From assembly GCA_018433765.1 (NCBI GenBank), contig JAHDQO010000003.1, positions 1 to 64,000 of the forward strand: DNA of 64,000 bases, read 5' to 3'. The stretch's first letter is position 1. The number at the start of each line of letters is the position of its first letter. The position numbers and the translations under genes are program-made. Below the pieces are notes generated by a model. That model did not search any database, was not told where the DNA came from, and saw nothing but the letters and a program-made list of their open reading frames with translations. Source of the stretch: Tissierellales bacterium. GTDB taxonomy: Bacteria; Bacillota; Clostridia; Tissierellales; Sedimentibacteraceae. Below, piece by piece: positions 24,697 to 34,121 of the stretch.

Positions 24697-26388
24697 AGAG
24701 CTAATTTTATCAAGAGCTATAAGAGCAGCACCCAAAGCACCAACAATTTGCGGTTCTTGAGGTATGATTATGCTGCTTTTAAGTTTATTTTCAAGACATT
24801 TTACTACACCAATATTTTTAGCTACTCCTCCAGTCATCATATACTGCTGTTCTTTTCCTATCCTATTAACAAGAGTAATTGTTTTACTTGCAATAGAATT
24901 ACACAAACCATGTATTATATCTGATTTTTCTGTGTTTTTTGCAATGAGTGATACAACTTCAGATTCTGCAAAAACTGTACACATGCTCGAAATAACGATA
25001 TCATTTTTCCATTTAAGAGACACTTTACCCATTTGTGAAAGGTCAATTTCAAGTGTTTTTGCCATCATATCTAAGAATCTTCCTGTTCCAGCAGCACATT
25101 TATCATTCATAGCAAATTCTTTTACATTGCCCTTATCATCTAATTTAATTGATTTGCTATCCTGACCACCTATATCAATAATTGTACGTACATCAGGATT
25201 AATATAATGAGCTCCTCTGCCGTGACATGTAATTTCTGTTATTTCCTCATTTGCGAATGGCACACTTATTCTTCCATAACCTGTAGAAACGATATAATCT
25301 AAATCATTGATAATTATATTAGCTTTTGTAAGTGCTTCATCTAATGCTTTGTTTGCTCCTTCAATACTCTTTGCACCTGTTTTTACTATAGAACTAGATA
25401 AAGTTTCTTTATTTTGATTTATAATAACTACATTAGCAGATGTAGAGCCTACATCAATACCAGCAGTTATACATCTATTGTTTTTTTGTAAATTTATATT
25501 TGTAGATTTAAATTTATTTAATGAAGAATTAGTAGTCTTCTTGTTTTTAATAGATTCAATAAAAGCTTCTATTCTAGTTTTAAGCTGTCCTTCAGAGTTA
25601 AGTGTATAGTCAGTTTCAATTTTTAATATAGGCAGTTCACATTTTGATTTAATGTCAGCAAAGTCATAACCATAGTAATCACAAAATTTTATTGTATGAT
25701 AAATAATACCGTCTAGCTGTTTATCCTGTAAAATCATATCATGTCTATTTTGAGTTTCAATCATTCTCATACAAGGATATTGAGTTAACAGCTGTTTGCA
25801 GTATTCTTCAAGGATATTGTTATTATTGAAAGTATAATTAATATGATTTTGTGTACATGTAGTGTTATATTTTATATTTACATTATATTTTTGTATTAAG
25901 TTAATCAAATCCTGCTTGCATCTAGCTCCTATAAATGCTATATCTAAAGAGTCATTTTTTATGTTTTGACTTTCGGTATATAGGTTGTTTTTATTAATTA
26001 TTTCTTTTAGTTTCTCAATATTAAAATTTTTATTAGTTAAAGTTTCCAAACTTTTTATAAACTTTACTATTTCATTATAGAAGAGCTTTTGTGAGCAAGT
26101 ATTACTTTTTCTTGGTAAATCAATTAAGTAAACATACTGAATTGTTTTATCATTTTTTAGAATATCATAAAGTCTTCTTATACTATCACAGCAGTTAACT
26201 AGTACTATTTTATCTATTTTTTCATTAATGCATTGTTCAATTACAGCTTTAGTATATGAACACATAGTTGAATGCATAAGAGTATCTGCATTATCAAAGT
26301 TTAATACTGCAGGTTCAAGTTTATTAGGTTTTATATCAAAAGCTTGTATTATTTCAACAGGTGTATATTTACATATGTATCCAATCAA
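24688..26388 (-). CDS. Fused HgdB-like / BadF-type activase protein (2-hydroxyacyl-CoA dehydratase-like)
   Basis: This 566-aa protein joins two units that are normally separate. Residues 1 to about 300 resemble the beta subunit of 2-hydroxyacyl-CoA dehydratase/benzoyl-CoA reductase (GYICKYTPVEIIQAFDIKP; IVLVNCCDSIRRLYDIL; a late LKTRIEAFIESI). From about residue 305 follows an HgdC/BadF ATPase: AGIDVGSTSANVVI, STGYGRISVPFA, IDIGGQDSK and the two Fe-S cysteines in NDKCAAGTGRF and SSMCTVFAE. The activase part should deliver low-potential electrons with ATP hydrolysis. The start is TTG 26388, two bases after the stop of the other HgdB-like gene. The substrate is unknown; a double-cubane-cluster type reductase is an alternative. 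Confidence 0.85.
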   Translation of the reverse strand: MIGYICKYTPVEIIQAFDIKPNKLEPAVLNFDNADTLMHSTMCSYTKAVIEQCINEKIDKIVLVNCCDSIRRLYDILKNDKTIQYVYLIDLPRKSNTCSQKLFYNEIVKFIKSLETLTNKNFNIEKLKEIINKNNLYTESQNIKNDSLDIAFIGARCKQDLINLIQKYNVNIKYNTTCTQNHINYTFNNNNILEEYCKQLLTQYPCMRMIETQNRHDMILQDKQLDGIIYHTIKFCDYYGYDFADIKSKCELPILKIETDYTLNSEGQLKTRIEAFIESIKNKKTTNSSLNKFKSTNINLQKNNRCITAGIDVGSTSANVVIINQNKETLSSSIVKTGAKSIEGANKALDEALTKANIIINDLDYIVSTGYGRISVPFANEEITEITCHGRGAHYINPDVRTIIDIGGQDSKSIKLDDKGNVKEFAMNDKCAAGTGRFLDMMAKTLEIDLSQMGKVSLKWKNDIVISSMCTVFAESEVVSLIAKNTEKSDIIHGLCNSIASKTITLVNRIGKEQQYMMTGGVAKNIGVVKCLENKLKSSIIIPQEPQIVGALGAALIALDKISSSK

Positions 26389-26390
26389 AA

Positions 26391-27656
26391 TTAATCACTC
26401 CTTGAGTCTAGAATTTCTAAGAAAGCTTCGAGTCTTGTTTTCATTTGGCCGTTAGGTGTATTTCTTCTGTCAACTCCGTCACCATCTATTGAAAGGTAAG
26501 GAATATTTCTTGATTTTAATGCTTCTTTTAATATATTCGAACCTCCACTAGACTGCTTACATCCCCAATGGCATAGGTTTATTACACAATCCGGCTTGGT
26601 TTTTTCAATAATATTGAGTATTGCATTTACCTTCTTTTCAAAGCTGCCGTTGTAGATATTAGTAAGCATCTTTTTTGCTATTGAATTAAAAGGCTTGTCT
26701 ATATTCATTGGTTGTAAATTATCATAGTTTAAATCTATTCCTATAAAATTATATTTTTCATTATAATTAAAATAATTTTTAAGTGTTTCATTGTAATAAG
26801 GTATTGTATGAACCCATAAAATAGAAGTACATTTTTTATGTGGATATGTTTTTATTTCTTCAGAAAGCATTTTATAAAAGTTATAAGTTTCTTTTCTTCC
26901 AATATTACAATGACTTAACATAAGCTTAGACATTTCTAAAGTCATATGATTTGGGAAATACTTATGTGAGATATTTTCTAGATAACTATTCATATATTTT
27001 TTAATTTTATTTTCTCTTTGAATTATTTCTTTCAATTTATCAATATTAAATTTCTGCTTTGTTATATCTTCTACCATTTCAGTCATTTGAATTAATTGAT
27101 TTTTTACATACTCTTCGGCATCTAGGCTGTATTCATATGGAACATCAATAACAAAATGAGGGATATCATATTTATTAGATATATATCTGAAAGTATTTAT
27201 ATTTGCATCACATATCATAGATGAAGTTACACAAAATTGCAATTTGGGTAAAATTTCTTTTTCTACAGCACCTATGAAAGTTTTGTGATAGCTGCATAAT
27301 GTTTCTGAAAGTCCACAATTCTCTGCTGCGTCAATAAAAACATCTTCACAGTAAAAACCCGACAGAAATGTAGCTTCTGCTTCAACAAACATTGGGTTTA
27401 TATCAAATGTTTGAAGTATTTCACATGGAGCAAATAAATTTACAAAAGCAGAATTTTCAGGATTCTGTAAAGGTTCTAGTAGATATTTAAACATTAGTTG
27501 GTTTAGATATTGCATTGATTTAGGTATTTTCTTATCGGGAAACTTTGTCCACTTAGTATATTGTAGTAAACCTCCTAATTTTATTAATTTTAAAGCTGTT
27601 TCTGGTTTGTTTATACTTCTTTTGGTTAAATCACCATATAATTTTACTATATCCAT
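26391..27656 (-). CDS. 2-hydroxyacyl-CoA dehydratase D-component-like protein
   Basis: The 421-aa protein resembles HgdB/BcrB-type subunits: FAPCEILQTFDINPMFVEAE at about residue 90, a middle FCVTSSMICDANINTF with cysteines of the cluster region, INLCHWGCKQSSGGSNILKE and a C-terminal MKTRLEAFLEIL. It is the first gene of a two-gene operon with the fused activase protein. True dehydratases have two different large subunits; here the second one may be the N-terminal half of the fusion. No CoA transferase or amino-acid pathway gene adjoins, so a role in amino-acid fermentation is not supported. The start is ATG 27656, eight bases after GAGG. Confidence 0.82.
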   Translation of the reverse strand: MDIVKLYGDLTKRSINKPETALKLIKLGGLLQYTKWTKFPDKKIPKSMQYLNQLMFKYLLEPLQNPENSAFVNLFAPCEILQTFDINPMFVEAEATFLSGFYCEDVFIDAAENCGLSETLCSYHKTFIGAVEKEILPKLQFCVTSSMICDANINTFRYISNKYDIPHFVIDVPYEYSLDAEEYVKNQLIQMTEMVEDITKQKFNIDKLKEIIQRENKIKKYMNSYLENISHKYFPNHMTLEMSKLMLSHCNIGRKETYNFYKMLSEEIKTYPHKKCTSILWVHTIPYYNETLKNYFNYNEKYNFIGIDLNYDNLQPMNIDKPFNSIAKKMLTNIYNGSFEKKVNAILNIIEKTKPDCVINLCHWGCKQSSGGSNILKEALKSRNIPYLSIDGDGVDRRNTPNGQMKTRLEAFLEILDSRSD

Positions 27657-27768
27657 ATATTGCACCTCAATTTATAGACATTATAGCATTATAGATTTTT
27701 ATACTCAAGAAAAGAAATAATAAAAGTAATTATGATTTAAAAGTTCATTGTTATTGAAACAAAATAAA

Positions 27769-27790
27769 TATCACCTGCTAAAAGGTGATA
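27769..27790 (-). terminator. Rho-independent terminator of the ABC exporter operon
   Basis: TATCACCT and its complement pair across a six-base loop, with a T-rich run on the minus strand, 26 bases past the stop. Confidence 0.65.
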
Positions 27791-27815
27791 CTTATTAAAG
27801 TAGTAAACTTCTATT

Positions 27816-29636
27816 TTAGTTTGCTTTGCTTGTAAACTGACTATTATATAAATCAGCATAAAAACCATTTTGTTTAAGAAGTTCTACATGATTTCCTTTC
27901 TCTATAATGTCGCCATCTTTCATTACAAGTATTATGTCTGCATCTTTAATAGTAGAAAGTCTATGAGCTATAACAAAGTTTGTTCTTCCTTTCATAAGCT
28001 CAACCATTGCTTTTTGGATATATATTTCAGTTCTTGTATCAACACTGCTCGTAGCTTCATCAAGTATTAGTATAGCTGGGTCAGCAAGTATTGCCCGGGC
28101 AATTGTCAGAAGTTGTTTTTGTCCTTGAGATATATTAGATGCTTCTTCATTTAGTACTGTATCGTATCCATCTGGTAAAGTTCTTATAAAATGGTCTGCA
28201 TGTGCTGCTTTTGCAGCTTTTATTATTTGTTCTTCAGTTGCATTTTCTCGACCATATGCTATATTTTCTTTAATAGTTCCATTGAACAGCCAAGTATCTT
28301 GTAATACCATACCAAATATTTGTCTTAAATCTTTTCTGCTGATATCTGTAATATTCACACCATCAACTGTAATTTTACCTTTGTCAACTTCATAGAAACG
28401 CATAAGTAAATTAACTAGAGTTGTTTTACCTGCACCAGTAGGACCAACTATTGCTACTACATCACCTTTTTTTACATCAATATTCATATCTTTTATTATA
28501 GTTACATCTTTATCGTAGCCGAATTTAACGTGATCAAAAGAGACTTCTCCTTTAGGAAACTGTATAACTTTTGGATTTTCAGTTTCTTGAACTTCTTCTT
28601 CTTCATTAAGAATTTCAAATACTCTTTCAGCAGCTGCAATTGTTGATTGAATTATATTAGCTATACTAGCAAACTGCACAATAGGCTGACCAAATTGTCT
28701 TGAATATTGAATAAAGGCTTGAACTTCACCAATTGTAATAGAGCCGGTAGTAACAAAATATCCACCTGCAACACAAACTAATATATAGCCAATGTTATTG
28801 ATTATATTCATTACAGGCATAATAATTCCTGAAATAAACTGTGCTTTCCAACCAACCTCGTAAAGATCTTCATTAATACTATCAAATTGATTAATTGAAT
28901 CTTCTTCATGGCTAAAAGCTTTAACTACTTGATGACCTGTGTACATTTCTTCAACATGACCATTTAATTTACCAATTTCTTTCTGCTGCTTTTTAAAATA
29001 AACTTGTGATCGTTTAGTTATTCCTTTAACAAAAAGTACAGAGAGAGGAAGAACAAGTATTGTAATAAGAGTTAACATTGGACTAATTGTTAACATCATT
29101 ACAATTACACCTATCAAAGTAGTAATAGAAGTAATAAATTGAGTAACACTTTGCTGTAGAGTGTTTGCTATAGTGTCAATATCATTTGTTACACGACTTA
29201 AAATGTCACCGTGTGCTCGAGAATCAAAATACTTAAGAGGTAATTTTGAAAGTTTTTCAGATACTTGTTTTCTCATCACATATACTGATTTTTGTGAAAT
29301 CTCAGCCATAATAAACTTTTGAATGAATCCAAAAATTGCACTAATAACATAGATTACAACTAAAGTTATAACTATCTTTAATATATAGTCAAAATCTATA
29401 CCAGCTCCGGGTATACCTTGCATTTTCTGCATTATTCCTTCAAATAAAGCAGTAGTGGCATTTCCCATGATTTTCGGTCCAACTATTCTAAAAATAGTAC
29501 TTAGAAAAGCAGCTAGCAACACTATTAAAAGACTAAATTTATAAGGAGCTAAATATGTTAGTAATTTTTTAAATGTACCCTTAAAATCTTTTGCTTTTTG
29601 AACAGGAGCATTAATTCCTCCTCTATGTCTGCTCAT
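27816..29636 (-). CDS. ABC exporter half-transporter with consensus catalytic site
   Basis: The 606-aa protein has an N-terminal six-helix type I exporter domain and a C-terminal ATPase with Walker A GPTGAGKTTL, signature ISQGQKQLL, Walker B ILILDEATSSVD (catalytic Glu present) and switch His in IAHRLST. It overlaps the upstream half-transporter by ATGA, so the two are translated together as a heterodimer. Its own signature is non-standard (SQGQ for SGGQ). In heterodimers such as BmrCD, LmrCD and TM287/288, this subunit carries the active Walker B/His pair. Likely role: drug or lipid export. Confidence 0.92.
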   Translation of the reverse strand: MSRHRGGINAPVQKAKDFKGTFKKLLTYLAPYKFSLLIVLLAAFLSTIFRIVGPKIMGNATTALFEGIMQKMQGIPGAGIDFDYILKIVITLVVIYVISAIFGFIQKFIMAEISQKSVYVMRKQVSEKLSKLPLKYFDSRAHGDILSRVTNDIDTIANTLQQSVTQFITSITTLIGVIVMMLTISPMLTLITILVLPLSVLFVKGITKRSQVYFKKQQKEIGKLNGHVEEMYTGHQVVKAFSHEEDSINQFDSINEDLYEVGWKAQFISGIIMPVMNIINNIGYILVCVAGGYFVTTGSITIGEVQAFIQYSRQFGQPIVQFASIANIIQSTIAAAERVFEILNEEEEVQETENPKVIQFPKGEVSFDHVKFGYDKDVTIIKDMNIDVKKGDVVAIVGPTGAGKTTLVNLLMRFYEVDKGKITVDGVNITDISRKDLRQIFGMVLQDTWLFNGTIKENIAYGRENATEEQIIKAAKAAHADHFIRTLPDGYDTVLNEEASNISQGQKQLLTIARAILADPAILILDEATSSVDTRTEIYIQKAMVELMKGRTNFVIAHRLSTIKDADIILVMKDGDIIEKGNHVELLKQNGFYADLYNSQFTSKAN

Positions 29637-31516
29637 GCTAATTCCTCCTCTGATAATTGAGATAATACTATTTCCTTATATACACTGCATGTTTTGAGCA
29701 ATTCTTTATGTGTTCCTATTCCAGCAATTTCACCATTATCTAAAACGATTATTCTATCAGCATTCATAACCGTACTTACTCTTTGAGCAACAATTATAAC
29801 TGTAGATTCATCAATTTCTTTATTAAGAGCTTTTCTTAATTTTCCATCGGTTTTATAATCTAAGGCTGAAAAACTATCATCAAATATATAGATTTCGGGT
29901 TTTCTTACTAAAGCTCTTGCAATTGATAAACGCTGTTTTTGACCACCAGAAAAGTTAGCTCCACCTTGAGAGACTGGCGAATCAAATTTATTTTCCAAGT
30001 TTTCTATAAATTCTGAAGCTTGAGCAATGTTAGCTGCTTTCGAAACTTCTTCAAAAGAAGCATCTTTTTTTCCAAATTTAATATTTTCTTCTACAGTTCC
30101 AGTAAATAGAAAAGCTTTTTGAGGTACGAAACCTATTTTTTTTCTAAGGTTTTCTTGAGTCATATCATTAACATTAACACCGTCAATTAATATACTTCCA
30201 CTAGTTGCTTCATAAAATCTTGGCATTAAATTAATTAATGTAGATTTTCCTGAACCTGTACCTCCTATAATTGCTGTAGTTTCACCAGGACTTGCTGAAA
30301 AAGAAATATTTTTAATAGCAGGTTGTTCTGCATTATGATAATTAAAGGATACATTTTTAAATTCTACATAACCCTTTTTATTAGTTTTTGGTGATATTTT
30401 ATTTCGATCAAATATTTCTGGCTTAACTTCCAGTACTTCATTAATTCTGTCTGCGGAAGCAGAAGCCCTAGGTATTAATACAAACATTGCAGTTAGCATT
30501 ATTAAAGAAAACATTATCTGTGTCACATATTGAATAAATGCCATTAAATCTCCAACTTCCATATTGCCGCTATTAATTCTAAATCCACCAAACCATAATA
30601 TTAACACTGTTATAATATTCATTCCAAGCATAATAACAGGTTCTAATACTGCAACTATTTTATTAACTTTTATTGTAGTATTTGTTAGGTCATGATTAGC
30701 TTTATCAAATCGTTTGTTTTCATAATCATCTCTATTAAAAGCACGTATGACTCTGATACCTGTTAGCTTTTCTCTAAGTACTAAATTTACTTTATCAAGT
30801 TTCTTTTGTATTATCTTGAAATAGGGGATAGCCTTTCGTGCTATAAAGTAAATAAATAAACCTAGTATAGGTATAATTACTACTAAAACTAATGTTAATT
30901 TAGCATCTTTTGAAACAGCCATTATAGTACCTCCAATAAACATAAGAGGTGCTCTTAACATCATTCTTAACATAGTTATTAAAACATTTTGAATTTGGGT
31001 TACATCATTAGTCGTTCTTGTAATTAAAGATGAAGTTCCTATTTTGTCAAATTCATGAAGAGAGAAACTTTCAACTTTAGAAAAAAGTTTTTTTCTTAAA
31101 TCTCTTGAAAAGCCTACCGCTGTTTTAGATGAAAGGTAACTTCCGAATATTGAAGCTAATCCTCCGATTATAGCTACCAGCAGCATAAGTCCACCTAATT
31201 TAAGCATATATGGTACATCAGCTTTATATTTAAGTTCAATATTATATTTTTCGAATAAACTCATATCAATTTGAGAGGGATCAATTTGAGATGGATCCAT
31301 ATTTGATATTTCAGGAATTTCTATATTCTCATCTGAATTTATTTTGTTAAGTACTTCTTCCATAGTTGCTTCATTATCAATTGTTATTCCTTTATCAATA
31401 ATGTCAGACATTAATGTAGGAAGAAGCAGTTGTGATATTGTTTGTATAAAAACAAACAGCACAATTAGAGAAATGAATAATTTATAATTTTTTAAATTTT
31501 TGAACAATTTAACCAC
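29633..31516 (-). CDS. ABC exporter half-transporter with degenerate catalytic site
   Basis: The 627-aa protein has an exporter membrane domain with an unusually long loop after the first helix (residues about 40-95, with the repeated DPSQID). The ATPase keeps Walker A GGTGSGKSTL and a good signature NFSGGQKQRL. However, the catalytic Glu of Walker B is Asp (IYIFDDSFSALD), and the switch His is Gln (IVAQRVST). These are the changes seen in the non-hydrolysing site of heterodimeric exporters. The start is GTG 31516, seven bases after AAGGAGT. Its promoter contains two matching palindromes, so a repressor encoded elsewhere probably controls it. Confidence 0.92.
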   Translation of the reverse strand: MVKLFKNLKNYKLFISLIVLFVFIQTISQLLLPTLMSDIIDKGITIDNEATMEEVLNKINSDENIEIPEISNMDPSQIDPSQIDMSLFEKYNIELKYKADVPYMLKLGGLMLLVAIIGGLASIFGSYLSSKTAVGFSRDLRKKLFSKVESFSLHEFDKIGTSSLITRTTNDVTQIQNVLITMLRMMLRAPLMFIGGTIMAVSKDAKLTLVLVVIIPILGLFIYFIARKAIPYFKIIQKKLDKVNLVLREKLTGIRVIRAFNRDDYENKRFDKANHDLTNTTIKVNKIVAVLEPVIMLGMNIITVLILWFGGFRINSGNMEVGDLMAFIQYVTQIMFSLIMLTAMFVLIPRASASADRINEVLEVKPEIFDRNKISPKTNKKGYVEFKNVSFNYHNAEQPAIKNISFSASPGETTAIIGGTGSGKSTLINLMPRFYEATSGSILIDGVNVNDMTQENLRKKIGFVPQKAFLFTGTVEENIKFGKKDASFEEVSKAANIAQASEFIENLENKFDSPVSQGGANFSGGQKQRLSIARALVRKPEIYIFDDSFSALDYKTDGKLRKALNKEIDESTVIIVAQRVSTVMNADRIIVLDNGEIAGIGTHKELLKTCSVYKEIVLSQLSEEELA

Positions 31517-31541
31517 TTAACCAACTCCTTTATGTACAGCA

Positions 31542-31589
31542 TGAACATTGTTCACGAAATATTATAAACGAACATTGTTCATATGTCAA
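31542..31589 (-). promoter_or_regulatory. Promoter with paired TGAACATTGTTCA operators
   Basis: Minus strand: TTGACA (31589-31584), 17 bases, TATAAT (31566-31561). One palindrome, GAACATTGTTC (31570-31580), fills the spacer. A second, TGAACATTGTTCA (31542-31554), lies at and just after the start point. The centres are 27 bp apart. The arrangement indicates tight repression by a dimeric TetR- or MarR-type protein that is not encoded nearby. Confidence 0.8.
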
Positions 31590-31626
31590 CAAGAAAATGG
31601 GAACCTTTGGACTGACTCCGTTTTAG

Positions 31627-31655
31627 TTGACTAGTTTATTTGGTTTTGGTATGCT
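31627..31655 (+). promoter_or_regulatory. Promoter of the GrpB-family gene
   Basis: TTGACT, 17 bases, TATGCT, 22 bases before the start codon. Confidence 0.5.
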
Positions 31656-31677
31656 TAATTTGAAAGGAGTAAAAGAT

Positions 31678-32250
31678 ATGAGAGAAATAATTATTGAGGA
31701 TTATAATCCAAAATGGGCAGAAGAATTTAAAAAACTTAAAACAGTTTATTTATCTAAATTAAATGGTACTAATGTTGATATTCAACATGTTGGTAGTACA
31801 TCGGTACGTGGGTTATCTGCTAAACCGATATTAGATATAGATATAATAGTTAATACAAAAAAAGAAGTTAATGATATAATTAAAAAACTTAAAGAATTGG
31901 GATACATACATGTGGGTGATTTAGGAATAAAAGGACGTGAAGCTTTTAAAAGGCTTTCTGATAAAGTACCTTATGAAAAAGGAATCGATAAATGGATTTC
32001 TCATCATCTTTATGTTTGTATTAAAGGATGTGTAAGTTTAGAGAATCATCTGCGTTTTAGAGATTATTTGCGTAATAATAAAAATGCAGTGATTGAGTAT
32101 GGAAACTTAAAAAAAGAATTATCAATAATATATAAATACGACATAGATTCATATGTAGAAGCAAAAACTGGTTTTATAACAAGTGTATTAAGCAAGCAGG
32201 GTATAGAAGAAAAAGATATAAATGATATTGCAAATATGAATAAAAAGTGA
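31678..32250 (+). CDS. GrpB family (UPF0157) nucleotidyltransferase-fold protein
   Basis: The 190-aa protein opens with IIIEDYNPKWAEEFKKL and has the GrpB core HVGSTSVRGLSAKPILDIDI, which is the G-S...D-x-D metal site of the nucleotidyltransferase fold. ISHHLYVCIKGC and LRFRDYLRNN follow, as in other members. The cellular role of GrpB proteins is not established; fusions to dephospho-CoA kinase exist. The start is ATG 31678, eight bases after AAAGGAG; the in-frame extension back to 31627 would lie in the promoter. Monocistronic with its own terminator. Confidence 0.88.
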   Translation: MREIIIEDYNPKWAEEFKKLKTVYLSKLNGTNVDIQHVGSTSVRGLSAKPILDIDIIVNTKKEVNDIIKKLKELGYIHVGDLGIKGREAFKRLSDKVPYEKGIDKWISHHLYVCIKGCVSLENHLRFRDYLRNNKNAVIEYGNLKKELSIIYKYDIDSYVEAKTGFITSVLSKQGIEEKDINDIANMNKK

Positions 32251-32270
32251 TAGAACGAAAATTATTTATA

Positions 32271-32308
32271 AAGCAGACAACCTGTAATTAATGATTGTCT
32301 GCTTTCTT
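32271..32308 (+). terminator. Rho-independent terminator
   Basis: AAGCAGACAA and TTGTCTGCTT pair across a 14-base loop, followed by TCTTTC. Confidence 0.75.
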
Positions 32309-32337
32309 TCTATAGGGGAAGCTTAATGTTTATTAAA

Positions 32338-33357
32338 TTAATATTGTAAATCTATTGAAAATTCTTCTCCAACTTGTTTAAAATCATTACTCAATCTTCC
32401 ATTTTGCTCAGGAAATTTTACAGCATAAGGAGTAAGATATAGTGTTTTTGCATTTTCATTAAGATTTTCATTTATGTTGTTTATTTTAAATACTCCAGTA
32501 TAATCTTCGGTTTTAGACATATAGAATGTAATTTCATTACCTATATCATCATATCCCCTTAATATAATGTCATATTCAGTTCCTTTTGCATCTGATATAA
32601 AGTAAATTTTTTGTCCTAAATTATTACTGGTGTATTTTTCTAAAATAATTTCTTGACCATTTTTAAGTGTAAATTTATTATCAAGTGAAATTTCTTTAGT
32701 GTTTATTGCTAATTCATCTCCATTAGTTTTAAATTCAAATACCCAACGCCCTTTTGTTATTTTTCCATTAATCATTGGATCTGAAAATACGATTTTTACA
32801 TTTAAATCACCGGTAAAATTACCTTCTGTTAAGTTATTAACCATTACTTCCTGCATTGTATATTCGTTTATTTTTTCTGCACTTCCTCCAGCTCCACTAT
32901 TCACCCTTTTACCATTTATATATACACTATGGCCAAACATGGTTCCGCCTTCTCCTAACTTTTCATTAAACGTTGAAGTGGCTGAAACTATTAACTCGTC
33001 ATTATCCAAAATAACTTCATTTAATTGAACAGTTATTTCATTTTTAGTTATTGACTGATTTACAACTGTTTTATATTCATCTAAGTTTTTTTCTATTCCT
33101 AAAACACTTGCAATATCATAAAAAAAACTGTTTATACCAGCGTAAGCATAACTACCAAAGCTAGTTGATAACAATCCAATACTTATTACGGCTGTTGCAG
33201 CAATAGACACAGCTTTTTTATAAGTATGTTTACTTTTAATAGATTTCTTTATATTATTTTTAATTCTTTTTTTCTCAATATCGTTCAATTCTTCTTTATC
33301 ATAATTGTTAATATCTATTTTTACATCATTTAGCATATCATATATATTCTTATTCAT
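32338..33357 (-). CDS. DUF4179 membrane protein, probable anti-sigma factor
   Basis: The 339-aa protein has a cytoplasmic, charged N-terminal ~45 residues and one membrane segment (AVSIAATAVISIGLLSTSFGSYAYAG). The outer part begins with the DUF4179 pattern NSFFYDIASVLGIEKNLDEYKTVVNQSI and is otherwise beta-rich. DUF4179 proteins are usually encoded right after a sigma-70-family factor and act as membrane-bound regulators of it. Here the sigma gene ends three bases before this start. The N-terminal cytoplasmic part is the likely sigma-binding region (inference). The signal sensed outside is unknown. Confidence 0.82.
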   Translation of the reverse strand: MNKNIYDMLNDVKIDINNYDKEELNDIEKKRIKNNIKKSIKSKHTYKKAVSIAATAVISIGLLSTSFGSYAYAGINSFFYDIASVLGIEKNLDEYKTVVNQSITKNEITVQLNEVILDNDELIVSATSTFNEKLGEGGTMFGHSVYINGKRVNSGAGGSAEKINEYTMQEVMVNNLTEGNFTGDLNVKIVFSDPMINGKITKGRWVFEFKTNGDELAINTKEISLDNKFTLKNGQEIILEKYTSNNLGQKIYFISDAKGTEYDIILRGYDDIGNEITFYMSKTEDYTGVFKINNINENLNENAKTLYLTPYAVKFPEQNGRLSNDFKQVGEEFSIDLQY

Positions 33358-33360
33358 ATT

Positions 33361-33906
33361 TTACCCTCTTTCTATCATATTTTTTTTTAGTTTCCTCTTC
33401 CCACGAGATATTCTGTTATATATGATATCTCTTTTTAATCCAGTTTCTTTACTAATACTATCAATGTCTTTTTCTTCTACATATAATTTAAGAAACAAAT
33501 CTTTATCTTCACTTTTTAAGCAGTTTAAAAGTACTTCTAAATCTTCACTCAGTTCTTTTTTTATTATTTCATTAAGAGAATTATCTTCCATTTTTAATTC
33601 GAAATTAGTTAAAGACTGTTGTTCTAAATCTTTTAAATATTTTCTTTTGTAATCAATTGATTTATATTTAGAGATTCCTGCAATCCAATTTTTAAAAGTA
33701 CTTTTATTTTTATCAAAACTGTAAATATTGTTCCAAACTCCTAAAAATACATCGTTTATACATTCTTCCTGATATCTCTCTAAATTATGTAAATGTTTTT
33801 TAACTACAGTTTTAACAATCCATCCGTAATTATTCAATACATATTCTAATGCTTTTTCATTTCTTTTTTTTAGCTGAGAAACAAAATTATTTTCTGTAAT
33901 GCGCAT
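33361..33906 (-). CDS. ECF-type RNA polymerase sigma factor
   Basis: The 181-aa protein has a region-2 segment (EKALEYVLNNYGWIVKTVV; YQEECINDVFLGVWNNI; FKNWIAGISKYKSIDYKRK) and a region-4 helix-turn-helix (LFLKLYVEEKDIDSISKETG; RDIIYNRISRGKRKLKK). Size and domain order fit extracytoplasmic-function sigma factors. I start at ATG 33906, seven bases after GGGAGG. The longer reading to 33948 includes that ribosome site. It is coupled to the DUF4179 gene, which probably holds it at the membrane until a signal comes. A palindrome GATGAGCTCATC lies in the leader at 33935-33946. Confidence 0.88.
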   Translation of the reverse strand: MRITENNFVSQLKKRNEKALEYVLNNYGWIVKTVVKKHLHNLERYQEECINDVFLGVWNNIYSFDKNKSTFKNWIAGISKYKSIDYKRKYLKDLEQQSLTNFELKMEDNSLNEIIKKELSEDLEVLLNCLKSEDKDLFLKLYVEEKDIDSISKETGLKRDIIYNRISRGKRKLKKNMIERG

Positions 33907-34085
33907 TAACTGCCTCCCTTCTTTACATCTGTCAGATGAGCTCATCATTAATCTATTATCTTCTTACACTTAATACTTCGTAATAAAGACTATTTAATCT
34001 ATCATAATTTAAAAAATAAAATAAAAATATCAATTAATAGTAGACAAATTATAATACTAAATATAGAAATTAAAAATGCACTTAA

Positions 34086-34118
34086 ATAAAAAAAATCGAC
34101 AGAAAAACATCTGTCGAT
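34086..34118 (-). terminator. Rho-independent terminator of the serine-hydrolase gene
   Basis: ATCGACAGA and TCTGTCGAT pair across a six-base loop; on the minus strand eight Ts follow, beginning four bases past the stop. Confidence 0.85.
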
Positions 34119-34121
34119 AAT

